Part shown: one piece after another, positions 16,589 through 25,467 of the stretch
Layout: each line of letters starts with the position of its first letter
How positions within the stretch are numbered: the first letter of the stretch is position 1
Assembly (NCBI RefSeq): GCF_005502885.1
Contig: NZ_SCMR01000007.1
Coordinates: forward strand, 62,001 to 126,000
DNA: 64,000 bases
Direction of reading: 5' to 3'
From: Microbacterium sp. 2FI
GTDB taxonomy: Bacteria > Actinomycetota > Actinomycetes > Actinomycetales > Microbacteriaceae
Position numbers and translations under genes: made by a program
Notes under the pieces: generated by a model
What the model was told of the DNA's origin: nothing
The model's database searches: none
What the model saw: only the letters and a program-made list of their open reading frames with translations

Positions 16589-17522
16589 CACCGCCACCGC
16601 CATCGACGCGGTCACAGACGCACGCACCGCCTCGCGAGGCCCACGCCGGGCCACTACGCCGGGTCAATGGCTCGCCCGCGCCTTCGTGGTCATCCTGCTC
16701 GTCGGGTTCGCCGCGTTCTTCATCCTGCCGATCATCTGGTTGCTGCTCGCGCCGACGAAGTCGAACCGCGAGCTGCTGCTGGACGGCCCGTTCTCGTTCG
16801 GCTCGTTCGACCAGCTCGCGGCGAACTGGAACGAGCTGTTCGCCTTCGGCAGCGGCGTGTTCCTCACGTGGCTCGGCAACTCGACGTTCTACTCGTTCTC
16901 GGCTCTCGCGCTGACGCTGATCATCAGCATCCCGGCGGGGTACGCGCTTGCCCTCACCGAGTTCCGCGGCCGTCGCGTGCTGCTGGTGACGACGCTGATC
17001 GTGATGCTGATCCCGAACACCGCGCTCGTGCTGCCGATCTTCCTCGAGCTGAGCGCCGTGCGGCTCATCGGCAACCCGCTCGCGGTGATCCTGCCGTTCT
17101 CGTTCTTCCCGTTCGGGGTGTACCTCACCTACATCTACTTCTCGACCGCGGTCTCGCGCGATCTCCTGAACGCCGCGCGCATCGACGGCGCGGGTGAGCT
17201 GCGCGTGTTCTGGAACATCGCGATGCCCTTGGCGACGCCGGTGATCGCCCTCGTCGGCTTCTTCAGCTTCGTGAGCAACTGGAACAACTACTTCCTGCCG
17301 TTCCTCGTGGTCGGCGGGCAGAAGATCCCGGTGCAGGTGGGCCTGGCCAACCTGCTCTCGAACGTGCCGGCCTTCAACCCGACGACCTCGTCGAGCATCG
17401 TGATCGAGCTGCCCACGCTCGCCCTCGCGACGCTGCTGTCGGTGGCGCCGATCCTGCTCATCTTCCTCTTCGCCCAGCGCTTCCTGGTCGAGGGAATGAC
17501 TGCCGGGGGGACCAAGGAATGA
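16581..17522 (+). CDS. Sugar ABC transporter permease (MalG/UgpE type)
   Basis: 313 residues, overlapping the previous gene by 8 bases. Six predicted TM segments, with the EAA motif 'DLLNAARIDGAGELRVFWNIAMPL' near residue 200. It forms the transmembrane channel with the preceding permease. It ends in an overlap with the dehydratase gene (ATG within TGA), so uptake and first catabolic step are translationally coupled. Confidence 0.92.
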   Translation: MTDTATAIDAVTDARTASRGPRRATTPGQWLARAFVVILLVGFAAFFILPIIWLLLAPTKSNRELLLDGPFSFGSFDQLAANWNELFAFGSGVFLTWLGNSTFYSFSALALTLIISIPAGYALALTEFRGRRVLLVTTLIVMLIPNTALVLPIFLELSAVRLIGNPLAVILPFSFFPFGVYLTYIYFSTAVSRDLLNAARIDGAGELRVFWNIAMPLATPVIALVGFFSFVSNWNNYFLPFLVVGGQKIPVQVGLANLLSNVPAFNPTTSSSIVIELPTLALATLLSVAPILLIFLFAQRFLVEGMTAGGTKE

Positions 17523-18670
17523 AGATCACCGGTTACCGCACGATCGCCGCCCGCCATCACTGGAAGCGCGCCGTCGGAGACGTCAACGGCCACATCGAGG
17601 ATGCCGTCACCGAAGTGCCGATCCTCATCATCGAGACCGATGAGGGGGTCGAGGGGGTCGGCATCGGCTCGCACGCCGACCTCGCACGGCTCTTCCCGGC
17701 GATCGAGGGGGAGGACCCCCGCTCGGTCTCGGCGCTGTTCGACCGGATGCTGGCCGCGGTGTTCAAGTCGGGTCATTCCGGCGCGACCTACGGCGGCCTC
17801 GCGACGATCGACGCCGCGCTGTGGGACATCAAGGCCAAGCTCGCCGGTGAGCCGCTGTGGCGGCTGCTCGGCGGCCGCGACCGCTTCGTGCCGGCGTACG
17901 CGTCGGGCCTGGACATCGCCCTGAGCGACGACGAGATCGCCGAGTTCTACGGCGCGTTCGCCGATCGCGGGTATGTCGCCGGCAAGCTCAAAGGCGGACT
18001 CGATCCGGATGCGGACCTCCGACGCCTGCGGGTGCTCGAGGGCGTCTTCGCCCGCAACACCTCGCGCCCGGGGCTCATGCTCGATGCGAACGAGTCGTGG
18101 CAGGTCAAGCAGGCCGTCCGCTACGTGGGGGCGCTCGAGGAGCACGTCGATCTGCTCTGGGTGGAGGAGCCGCTGCGTCGCTGGGACGCGGTGGGCCACG
18201 CGCGGCTCAGCGCCGGCATCCGCTCGGCCGTCGCGACCGGCGAGAACCTCACCGGCGTCGAGCAGTTCCGACCGCTCTTCGACGCCGGCGCCCCCGACAT
18301 CGTCCAGGCGGGCGCGATCTGGGGCGTGACCCACATGCTGCGACTGGCGACGGTCGCCGCCGCCCGCGATCTGCCGATCAGCCCGGTCGGGTACAACGCG
18401 AACCCGGCGGTCGCCGCAGCGATGACCGCCGTGCCCAACCACCTCACCACCGAGGTGCAGGCCCTCGACTTCGCGCCGGGGATCATCGTCGACCACGAGT
18501 TCGCCGACGGCGGCATCGTCATCGGCGACGAGCCGGGCAGCGGCATCCGCATCGACGAAGCCGCGATCGAGTCCGCCGCGCACGCCGATGGCTGGCGGAG
18601 TCCCGCCGGCCCCCACCATCGCCCGCTGCGAGCGGGGCTGCGCGTGGTGCTCGACGGAGTGGAGCGCTGA
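17519..18670 (+). CDS. Enolase-superfamily (MR/MLE) sugar-acid dehydratase
   Basis: 383 residues. Capping domain 1-120, then a TIM barrel with the acid/base Lys pair 'AGKLKGG' (KxK), and metal ligands Asp in 'LMLDANESW', Glu in 'LWVEEPL' and Glu in 'VATGENLT'. This is the mandelate racemase/muconate-lactonizing layout used by many aldonate dehydratases. Within this operon the likely reaction is dehydration of a pentonate or hexonate to the 2-keto-3-deoxy acid, which the XylX-like enzyme encoded at 22735 could use. The exact substrate subgroup cannot be read from sequence by eye. Confidence 0.87.
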   Translation: MKITGYRTIAARHHWKRAVGDVNGHIEDAVTEVPILIIETDEGVEGVGIGSHADLARLFPAIEGEDPRSVSALFDRMLAAVFKSGHSGATYGGLATIDAALWDIKAKLAGEPLWRLLGGRDRFVPAYASGLDIALSDDEIAEFYGAFADRGYVAGKLKGGLDPDADLRRLRVLEGVFARNTSRPGLMLDANESWQVKQAVRYVGALEEHVDLLWVEEPLRRWDAVGHARLSAGIRSAVATGENLTGVEQFRPLFDAGAPDIVQAGAIWGVTHMLRLATVAAARDLPISPVGYNANPAVAAAMTAVPNHLTTEVQALDFAPGIIVDHEFADGGIVIGDEPGSGIRIDEAAIESAAHADGWRSPAGPHHRPLRAGLRVVLDGVER

Positions 18671-19632
18671 TGGAGCTGCGCCCCGGCCTCCATCGCATCT
18701 CCGCACCGCTCGGTGAGCGCTTCGTCGCGCTCTACCTCTTCGTCGGATCGGATGCCGCGCTGCTCGTCGACACCGGCGTCCGCGAGTCGATCACCGAGAC
18801 GCTCCTGCCCTATCTCGATGCCGCGGGCATCGACCGGAGACTCGTGCGCTGGGCGGTCAACACCCACTGCGACTTCGACCACACCGGCGGCAACGGCGCG
18901 CTGCGCGCGGCGCTCCCCGACGTGAAGATCATGGCCCACCGTCTCGATCAGGGCCTCACCGAAGACATCGAGCGGCTCATCGACGAGCGCTACGGCGAGT
19001 TCCGCGCAAGCGACGGCTTCGACGACCCGCCCGAGACGACGGCGTACCTGCGATCGGTCACTGACCTGGTCCCGCTCGACGTCGCGCTCGAGGGCGGCGA
19101 GGAGTTCGACCTCGGTGGTCGATCGGTGCGCATCCTGCACGTGCCCGGCCACTCGCCCGGGCACATCGCGGTCTTCGATCCCGGCAACCGTGCCGTCGCC
19201 ATCGGCGACGCCACGCTCGGCACCACCGTCCCCTTCGCCGACGGGCGCCCGGCGTTCCCGCCGACGTACCGAGACGTCGATCCGTACCTTTCGTCGATCG
19301 AGACGTTCCGCGCGCTGGATGCCGACCTCGTGCTCACCGCGCATTACCCCGTGTACGAGGGCGCGGCCGCGGCGGCGTTCCTCGACGAGAGCGCGGAGTA
19401 CACCCGCACGATCGACGCCGTTCTGCGCCGGGCGCTGATCGGGGCGAGGGGGCCGCGGACAACGCTCGAGCTCGTCCGCGCCGCCGGCGCCGCGCTCGGG
19501 CCGTGGGGTCCGGGCGCGCTGGACTACTCGGTCTTCCCGGTGACGGGCAACCTCGAGCGTCTCCGCGATCGAGGTGAGATCGTCCAGGCGACGGATGCCG
19601 GGGGACGGCGCCGCTGGGCGGTGGCGACGTGA
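18670..19632 (+). CDS. Metallo-beta-lactamase-fold hydrolase, possible sugar lactonase
   Basis: 320 residues; the ATG at 18670 overlaps the previous stop. Metal-binding motif 'NTHCDFDHTGG' has Asp in place of the second His of HxHxDH. The remaining ligands are present: 'HVPGHSPGH', Asp in 'AIGDATLG', and 'LTAHYP'. After the MBL domain a winged-helix-like C-terminal region (about 245-320) follows. It sits between an aldonate-type dehydratase and an aldose-dehydrogenase-like gene, so opening of an aldonolactone is the attractive role. This is inference; thiolesterase-type activity is an alternative. Confidence 0.78.
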   Translation: MELRPGLHRISAPLGERFVALYLFVGSDAALLVDTGVRESITETLLPYLDAAGIDRRLVRWAVNTHCDFDHTGGNGALRAALPDVKIMAHRLDQGLTEDIERLIDERYGEFRASDGFDDPPETTAYLRSVTDLVPLDVALEGGEEFDLGGRSVRILHVPGHSPGHIAVFDPGNRAVAIGDATLGTTVPFADGRPAFPPTYRDVDPYLSSIETFRALDADLVLTAHYPVYEGAAAAAFLDESAEYTRTIDAVLRRALIGARGPRTTLELVRAAGAALGPWGPGALDYSVFPVTGNLERLRDRGEIVQATDAGGRRRWAVAT

Positions 19633-20702
19633 GCCGCGTGCGCCTGGGCGCGGTCGGCGCCGGATGGTGGGCGACGAGCAACCACTTCCCGATCTTCGCA
19701 GCGCGCGATGACGTCGAACTGGTCGGAGTGTGCGGCAAGGGCCCCGACCTCGCCGCGGTGCAGACGCAGTTCGGCTTCGGCATGGCGACCGAGGACTACG
19801 ACGAGCTCTTGGATCAGGACCTCGATGCCGTCGTCATCACGACCCCTCATGACCTGCACTACGCCAACGCCGTCGCCGCGATCGATCGCGGCCTGCACGT
19901 GCTCGTCGAGAAGCCGACGACGCTCGATGCCGCGGCGGCGTGGGATCTCGTAGCGCGGGTCGAGCGGGCGGGCGTGCACTTCGTCGTCCCCTACGGCTGG
20001 AACTACAAGGACTTCACCGTCCAGGCGCAGCGGATGCTGGCTGCCGGCCGCATCGGCGAGATCCAGCACGTGCTGTGCCATATGGCATCGCCGACCCGCG
20101 GCCTCTTCGCCGGCGACCCGTCCGACATCCTGCAGCTGTGGGATTCCGAGACCGGGGGCCCGGCGGCATCCACGTGGCAATCGCCCGACCGTGGCGGCGG
20201 TTATGCGCATGGGCAGATCACGCACTCGAGCGCGTTGCTGTTCTGGCTCACGGGCCTGCGCGCCGCGACCGTCGCCGGGCGGGTGTCGCACGGCGACGCC
20301 GCCGTCGACCTGTTCGATGCCGGCGTCATCACGTTCGCGGGGGGCGCGCTCGGCGCGCTCTCGGGTGCGGCGACGCTTCCCGACGACGAGCCGTACCAGG
20401 TCGACATCCGCCTGTTCGGCACCGAGGGCGTGCTCATGCTCGACACCGAGCGCGAGCGCATGTGGCTGCACCGGTACGACGGCGCGCGCGAAGAGCTCGC
20501 GATCGAACCCGGCGCGGGTGCCTACGAGTGCATCGTGCCGCCGAACCGCTTCATCGACCTGATCACCGGCGCGAGCACCGAGAACAACTCCGATGCGCGC
20601 GTCGCCGCGCATTCGGTCGAACTCATCGACGCGCTGCTGCGCTCGTCCGCCCAGGGCGGCGCGACGGTTTCCATCACCCCCGAACCGGAGGACTCCCCGT
20701 GA
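19629..20702 (+). CDS. Gfo/Idh/MocA-family oxidoreductase
   Basis: 357 residues. The N-terminal NAD(P)-binding Rossmann fold starts 'LGAVGAGWWATSNHFPIF' and ends with 'VLVEKPTTLD', whose EKP lysine is catalytic in this family. The C-terminal domain is an alpha/beta substrate half. Such enzymes oxidise aldoses, inositols or other sugars. Its GTG start overlaps the previous gene by 4 bases. In the operon it could perform the first oxidation of a pentose to its lactone. Substrate and direction are inferred from context only. Confidence 0.87.
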   Translation: MSRVRLGAVGAGWWATSNHFPIFAARDDVELVGVCGKGPDLAAVQTQFGFGMATEDYDELLDQDLDAVVITTPHDLHYANAVAAIDRGLHVLVEKPTTLDAAAAWDLVARVERAGVHFVVPYGWNYKDFTVQAQRMLAAGRIGEIQHVLCHMASPTRGLFAGDPSDILQLWDSETGGPAASTWQSPDRGGGYAHGQITHSSALLFWLTGLRAATVAGRVSHGDAAVDLFDAGVITFAGGALGALSGAATLPDDEPYQVDIRLFGTEGVLMLDTERERMWLHRYDGAREELAIEPGAGAYECIVPPNRFIDLITGASTENNSDARVAAHSVELIDALLRSSAQGGATVSITPEPEDSP

Positions 20703-21928
20703 CCGATACCCCGGCCGTGCTCAGCGGCTACCGCGTGATCGACTGCTCCATCGCGATGGCGGGCCCGTTCGCCGCGCAACGCCTCGGCGACCTCGGCGCC
20801 GACGTCATCAAGGTCGAGCCGACCGCCGGTGAGTGGCAGCGGTTCGCCGCGGCAGGGGGCGCGACCGGGAACGAGATCAACGTCTCGTTCCTCTCGCTCA
20901 ATCGCAACAAGCGCTCGGTCGCCCTCGACCTGAAGTCCGCCGACGGCAAGGAGGCGCTTCGAGCCCTCGTGGCGACGGCCGACGTTTTCCTGCAGAACTA
21001 TCGACCGGGTGTCGCCGCGCGCCTCGGCGTCGACTACGAGTCGCTGCGCGAGATCAATCCGTCGATCGTCTACGTCTCGATCTCGGGGTACGGCGAAGAC
21101 GGCCCGTACCGCGACCGGCCCGGGCAGGACCTCCTCGTCCAGGCGATGTCGGGTGCGATGCTCTCGCACGGTCGCGCCGGCGATGCGCCGGCGCCGGCGG
21201 GTCAGTATCTGGCGGATGCCGTGACCGCCTCGACGGCGTTCGAGGGCGTTCTCGCGGCGCTCCTGCACCGCGAGCGCACGGGCGAGGGGCAGCTGGTCAC
21301 CGTCAACATGCTGGACGCCGTCACGACGCTGCAGATGCAGGAGCTGTCGGTGTTCACCGTCGGCGGCAAGCCCCAGCACCGCAGCGACGAGCCGCACGCG
21401 CACGTCTACATCCGGGCTCCGTACGGCGTGTTCCGCACGAGCGACGGATTCATCGCGCTCGCGTTCGCCGATCCCGAACAGCTCGGTCGCCTGATCGACG
21501 AGCCCGCGTTCGAAGGATGGACCGGCGAGATCGAAGGGTGGACGAAGCGCGACGAGCTGGCGTCGCTCCTGCAGGTGAAGCTCGTGGGCAACACCACGGC
21601 GCACTGGCTCGAGACCCTCGGCGGCGCCGGCATGTGGGTGGGCCCGGTGTACGGCTACGAGGAGCTCGTGGTCGACCCGCAGATCGTGCACAACGGCACG
21701 TTCATCGAATACGACCACCCCACCGAGGGCAGGGTGAAGACTCCCGGCTTCCCGTATCGCTTCAGCAAGACGCCCCCGCGCGTCGACCGCGGCGCGCCGC
21801 TCGTCGGCGAGCACACGCGCGAGATCCTGGCCGAGGCGGGGTACTCGACCGATGCCGTCGACGCACTACTCGCAGCAGGCACGGCGGCGGCGCCGGCGAC
21901 AGCGCCGCTGGCGGAGGCGGCCCGATGA
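20699..21928 (+). CDS. CaiB/BaiF (class III) CoA-transferase
   Basis: 409 residues. 'MAGPFAAQRLGDLGADVIKVEP', 'LNRNKRSVALDLKSADG', 'VFLQNYRPGVAARLGVDYESL' and 'ISGYGEDGPYRDRPGQDLLVQAMSG' are diagnostic, and the catalytic Asp is in 'GQYLADAVTA'. The enzyme moves CoA between carboxylic acids. It overlaps the dehydrogenase gene and precedes an enoyl-CoA hydratase, so some acid is probably activated and then hydrated or isomerised. Why this occurs inside a sugar-acid operon is unclear. A paralogue lies at 29069-30259. Confidence 0.92.
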   Translation: MTDTPAVLSGYRVIDCSIAMAGPFAAQRLGDLGADVIKVEPTAGEWQRFAAAGGATGNEINVSFLSLNRNKRSVALDLKSADGKEALRALVATADVFLQNYRPGVAARLGVDYESLREINPSIVYVSISGYGEDGPYRDRPGQDLLVQAMSGAMLSHGRAGDAPAPAGQYLADAVTASTAFEGVLAALLHRERTGEGQLVTVNMLDAVTTLQMQELSVFTVGGKPQHRSDEPHAHVYIRAPYGVFRTSDGFIALAFADPEQLGRLIDEPAFEGWTGEIEGWTKRDELASLLQVKLVGNTTAHWLETLGGAGMWVGPVYGYEELVVDPQIVHNGTFIEYDHPTEGRVKTPGFPYRFSKTPPRVDRGAPLVGEHTREILAEAGYSTDAVDALLAAGTAAAPATAPLAEAAR

Positions 21929-22698
21929 CCGTCGAAGCGGTGCACTGTGAGATCGACGGCGCCGTCGCGCTCGTCACGATCGATCGCCCGGCCAAGCTCA
22001 ACGCGGTCACGCAGGAGATGTCGCACCGGCTCGTCGAGGTGATCGAGGCGCTCAACGACGACGACGCCGTGCGCGTCGTGATCCTCACCGGCGCGGGGGA
22101 GCGCGCGTTCTCGGCGGGCAGCGACATCCGCACTCTCGATGCGTACGCGACGCCGTGGGACTTCCGCAACCGCACCGACTACTGCGACGCGATCCGCGCG
22201 TGCCGCAAGCCCGTGATCGCAGCCGTCAACGGGTACGCGTTCGGCGGCGGCCTCGAGACGGCGCTGAGTTGCGACATCCGCCTCGCCTCGTCGACGGCGA
22301 CGTTCGCCGCTCCCGAGATCACGCTCGGCTGGATCGGCGGCGGCGGGATGTCGGCCTTCCTCGCGGCATCGGTCGGCCCGAGCAACGCCGCCGTCATGCT
22401 CATGACCGGCGAGCCCGTCGATGCCGCGACGGCGCTACGTTGGGGACTCGTGAGCGAGATCGTCGAAGCCGCCGACCTGCTCCCGCGCGCCCGCGCGATC
22501 GCCGACGTCATCGCGAAGCGTCCGCCGATCGCCGCCGAGACGGCGAAGGCCAACCTGCACGCGGCGGCCAACATGCCCCAGGATGCCGCGATCCGCTACG
22601 AGCGCGACCTGCAGACCGTCACGTTCGCCACCGAAGACGCCCGTGAGGGTCGTGCGGCGTTCGCCGAGAAGCGCGTCGGCATCTTCCACCGCCGCTGA
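21925..22698 (+). CDS. Enoyl-CoA hydratase/isomerase family protein
   Basis: 257 residues from ATG 21925, overlapping the CoA-transferase stop. Crotonase oxyanion-hole motifs: 'AFSAGSDIRTLD' and 'VNGYAFGGGLETALSCDIRLA'. In the catalytic region 'FAAPEITLGWIGGGGM' the second catalytic Glu of classical hydratases is not obvious, although the Glu of 'APEI' is present. It may hydrate, isomerise or cleave an acyl-CoA made by the preceding transferase. Substrate unknown. Confidence 0.88.
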   Translation: MTVEAVHCEIDGAVALVTIDRPAKLNAVTQEMSHRLVEVIEALNDDDAVRVVILTGAGERAFSAGSDIRTLDAYATPWDFRNRTDYCDAIRACRKPVIAAVNGYAFGGGLETALSCDIRLASSTATFAAPEITLGWIGGGGMSAFLAASVGPSNAAVMLMTGEPVDAATALRWGLVSEIVEAADLLPRARAIADVIAKRPPIAAETAKANLHAAANMPQDAAIRYERDLQTVTFATEDAREGRAAFAEKRVGIFHRR

Positions 22699-22734
22699 CG
22701 GCCGCCGCCTCCACCCCGATCTGCTGAGGACCGC

Positions 22735-23919
22735 ATGACCCCCATCACCACGACCGACTCCGCCGCCCTGCTTCCCGAGGACGGCACGACCGGCGTGCTC
22801 GCGGGACGGGTGTGGGTTCCCCGCGTCGGCGGCCCGAGCGTCGTCGCCGTCCGCGCCGAAGGCGTCGTCGACCTGAGTGCGACCTTCTCGACGATGCGTG
22901 CGGTGACCGAGTCTCCGACCCCGGCGGCGGCGGTGGCTGCGGCATCCGGTCCCGTGCTCTGCTCGCTCGACGACCTCGTGGCCAACACCGCGCCCGACAC
23001 GCGTGACGCGGGGCGACCCTGGCTGCTCTCGCCCATCGATCTGCAGGTCGTCAAGGCCGCCGGAGTGACCTTTCCCCTGTCGATGCTCGAGCGCATCATC
23101 GAAGAGCGAGCGCGAGGCGAGAAGGATGCCGCTCTCGGCATACGCGCCGAGATCACGGCGGCGATCGGGGGCGAGCTCGACACCCTCATTCCCGGATCGC
23201 CGGAGGCCGCGCGGGTCAAGGCTGCCCTGATCGAGCGTGGACTGTGGAGCCAGTACCTCGAGGTCGGGATCGGTCCGGATGCCGAGGTCTTCACGAAGGC
23301 GCCCGTGCTCGCCTCTGTCGGCACCGGCGTCGATGTCGGCATCCACTCGTCGTCCGAATGGAACAACCCCGAGCCCGAGATCGTGCTCGTGGTGTCGTCG
23401 CGTGGCGATGTGGTCGGCGCCACGCTCGGAAACGACGTCAATCTGCGCGACATCGAGGGCCGCTCGGCGTTGCTGCTGCCCAAGGCGAAGGACAACAACG
23501 GGTCGGCGGCGATCGGCCCGTTCCTCCGCCTGTTCGATGCCTCGTACGGCATGGACGACGTCCGCGCTGCCGTGGTCACCCTGACCGTCGCGGGGGTGGA
23601 CGGCTACACGCTCCGGGCGCAGAGCCCGCTCTCGGCGATCGCCCGCGACCCGCTCGACATCGTGTCGCAGGTCGTCGGCGACCATCACCAGTATCCGGAT
23701 GGCTTCGTGCTGTTCCTCGGCACCCTGTTCGCCCCGGTCGAGGACCGCGACGCGGTGGGTCGGGGATTCACCCATCACCTCGACGACGTCGTGCGCATCG
23801 CCGAGCCGCGCCTGGGCTCGATCACGAACCGCGTGCGGCTGAGCGAGGAGATCGAGCCGTGGACGTTCGGGATCGCCGCCCTGTTCGAGAACCTGACCCA
23901 GCGAGGACTGCTCCGTTGA
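22735..23919 (+). CDS. FAH-family dehydratase, XylX-like (2-keto-3-deoxy sugar acid dehydratase)
   Basis: 394 residues, much longer than ordinary FAH-family hydrolases and similar in size to Caulobacter XylX. Metal-site residues appear in 'EPEIVLVV' and 'GNDVNLRDIEGRSALLLPKAKDNNG'. XylX-type proteins dehydrate 2-keto-3-deoxy-pentonate to alpha-ketoglutarate semialdehyde. The next gene, overlapping by 4 bases, is an aldehyde dehydrogenase suited to that product, the same pairing as xylX-xylA in Weimberg pathways. The assignment rests on size, family and neighbour. Confidence 0.82.
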   Translation: MTPITTTDSAALLPEDGTTGVLAGRVWVPRVGGPSVVAVRAEGVVDLSATFSTMRAVTESPTPAAAVAAASGPVLCSLDDLVANTAPDTRDAGRPWLLSPIDLQVVKAAGVTFPLSMLERIIEERARGEKDAALGIRAEITAAIGGELDTLIPGSPEAARVKAALIERGLWSQYLEVGIGPDAEVFTKAPVLASVGTGVDVGIHSSSEWNNPEPEIVLVVSSRGDVVGATLGNDVNLRDIEGRSALLLPKAKDNNGSAAIGPFLRLFDASYGMDDVRAAVVTLTVAGVDGYTLRAQSPLSAIARDPLDIVSQVVGDHHQYPDGFVLFLGTLFAPVEDRDAVGRGFTHHLDDVVRIAEPRLGSITNRVRLSEEIEPWTFGIAALFENLTQRGLLR

Positions 23920-25436
23920 CCGATGCGCTCACCACGACCGATCCCCGTACGGGCGAGACGCACGACACGGCGCTCGTGGCCACATCCGACGCCGCGGTGG
24001 GAGCCGCAGCGGCGGCTGCGGCCAAGTCGTTCGCCGCACTGCGATGGACTGGTCGCGCCTGGCGAGCCGGGCTCCTCGAGGCCCTCGCCGATGCTCTCGA
24101 GGCCGCGCGAGACGAGCTGGTCGCCGTCGCCGACCGCGAGACCGGTCTCGGTGCCGCGCGCCTGACGGGCGAAGTCGGCCGCAGCGCCTTCCAGTTCCGC
24201 CTGTTCGCCGAGGCGCTCCGTGACGGCGGCTATCTCGAGGCGACGATCGACCACGCCGGCGAGACGCCGATCGGCCCGGGTCCCGATCTCCGGCGCATGC
24301 TGATCCCGATCGGGCCGGTGGCGGTGTTCGGGTCGAGCAACTTCCCCTTCGCCTTCTCGGTCGCGGGAGGCGACGTCGCCTCTGCCCTCGCCGCCGGCAA
24401 CCCCGTGATCATCAAAGCGCACGGCTCACACCTCGAGACCTCCGCAGCGACGTTCGTGACGCTCTCCGCTGCGGCGACCGGGTACGGCGCTCCCTCGGCG
24501 ACGCTCGGCATCGTCTACGGAACGCAGGCAGGGCGAGCGCTGGTCGCCGATCCGCAGGTCCGGGCCGTCGGCTTCACGGGCTCCCTCGATGGCGGACGGG
24601 CGCTCCTGTCGATCATCGAGTCGCGGCCCGACCCCATCCCGTTCTACGGCGAGCTCAGCAGCCTGAATCCGCTCGTGGTCACCCCGGCCGCGGCGCGGGA
24701 CCGCGGCGATGCCGTCGCCGAGGGGCTGTTCGGATCGTTCACGCTGGGTTCGGGCCAGTTCTGCACCAAGCCCGGTCTCGCCTTCGTGCCCGCAGGGGAT
24801 GCCGGCGACGCGATCGTGCGGCAGCTGGCCGATCGTGCTCGCGCAGCAGAGCCCGGAGTGCTGCTCAACGAGCGGATCGGCACGTCGTTCGGCGAGATCC
24901 GGGAACGGCTCGTCGAGCGCGGACGAGCCCGGGTCGTGGCGATGGGCTCGGGTGAGCGCGCTCAGGGCTTTCACGCGACGCCGACGGTGCTCGAACTCGA
25001 CGCCGCCGCGGTCACTCCCGACGTGACCGAGGAGGCGTTCGGTCCTCTGATCGTCGTGGCGCGCTACGCGACGACGGCCGACGTCTTCACTGCCCTGGAT
25101 GCGGTGCCGGACTCCCTGACCGCGACGATCCACGCGCAGCCCGACGAGTCGGCGCTCATCGACGAGCTGGTGCGGGAGCTCGTGCCTCGAGCCGGCCGCG
25201 TCGTGTTCAACGGGTACCCCACGGGCGTGCGCGTCGCGTGGGCGCAGCATCACGGCGGCTCGTGGCCGTCGACGAATTCTCAGCACACGTCGGTCGGAGT
25301 CTCGGCGATCCGTCGATTCCTGCGGCCCGTCGCCTACCAGGACGCTCCTGCGCACGCGCTGCCGGTTGAGCTCCGCGACGGCGCGAGCGATGTGCCCCGC
25401 CGCATCGACGGGGTGCTGACCCTGCCCACGGCGTAG
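23916..25436 (+). CDS. Aldehyde dehydrogenase, probable alpha-ketoglutarate-semialdehyde (2,5-dioxovalerate) dehydrogenase
   Basis: 506 residues from a TTG start embedded in the previous stop (TTGA). Catalytic Glu in 'PFYGELSSLNP' and Cys in 'GSGQFCTKPGLAF'; cofactor region 'VFGSSNFPFAFSVAGGDVASALAAGNPVIIKAHGSH', with the N-terminal 'PIGPVAVFG'. The family's 2,5-dioxovalerate branch has this length and the SSNFPFAF word. It would oxidise alpha-ketoglutarate semialdehyde to alpha-ketoglutarate, ending a Weimberg route into the TCA cycle. It is last in the operon and converges on the SDR gene. Confidence 0.87.
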   Translation: MTDALTTTDPRTGETHDTALVATSDAAVGAAAAAAAKSFAALRWTGRAWRAGLLEALADALEAARDELVAVADRETGLGAARLTGEVGRSAFQFRLFAEALRDGGYLEATIDHAGETPIGPGPDLRRMLIPIGPVAVFGSSNFPFAFSVAGGDVASALAAGNPVIIKAHGSHLETSAATFVTLSAAATGYGAPSATLGIVYGTQAGRALVADPQVRAVGFTGSLDGGRALLSIIESRPDPIPFYGELSSLNPLVVTPAAARDRGDAVAEGLFGSFTLGSGQFCTKPGLAFVPAGDAGDAIVRQLADRARAAEPGVLLNERIGTSFGEIRERLVERGRARVVAMGSGERAQGFHATPTVLELDAAAVTPDVTEEAFGPLIVVARYATTADVFTALDAVPDSLTATIHAQPDESALIDELVRELVPRAGRVVFNGYPTGVRVAWAQHHGGSWPSTNSQHTSVGVSAIRRFLRPVAYQDAPAHALPVELRDGASDVPRRIDGVLTLPTA

Positions 25437-25465
25437 TCCGCACCCTGTACGAGGGTCGCGGCGGA
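25437..25465. terminator. Imperfect hairpin between convergent operons
   Basis: TCCGC-ACCCT (25437-25446) faces AGGGT...GCGGA (25452-25465) around GTACG. It fills the 31-base gap between the aldehyde dehydrogenase and SDR genes, so it may terminate both transcripts. No U-run is present. Confidence 0.45.
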
Positions 25466-25467
25466 TT

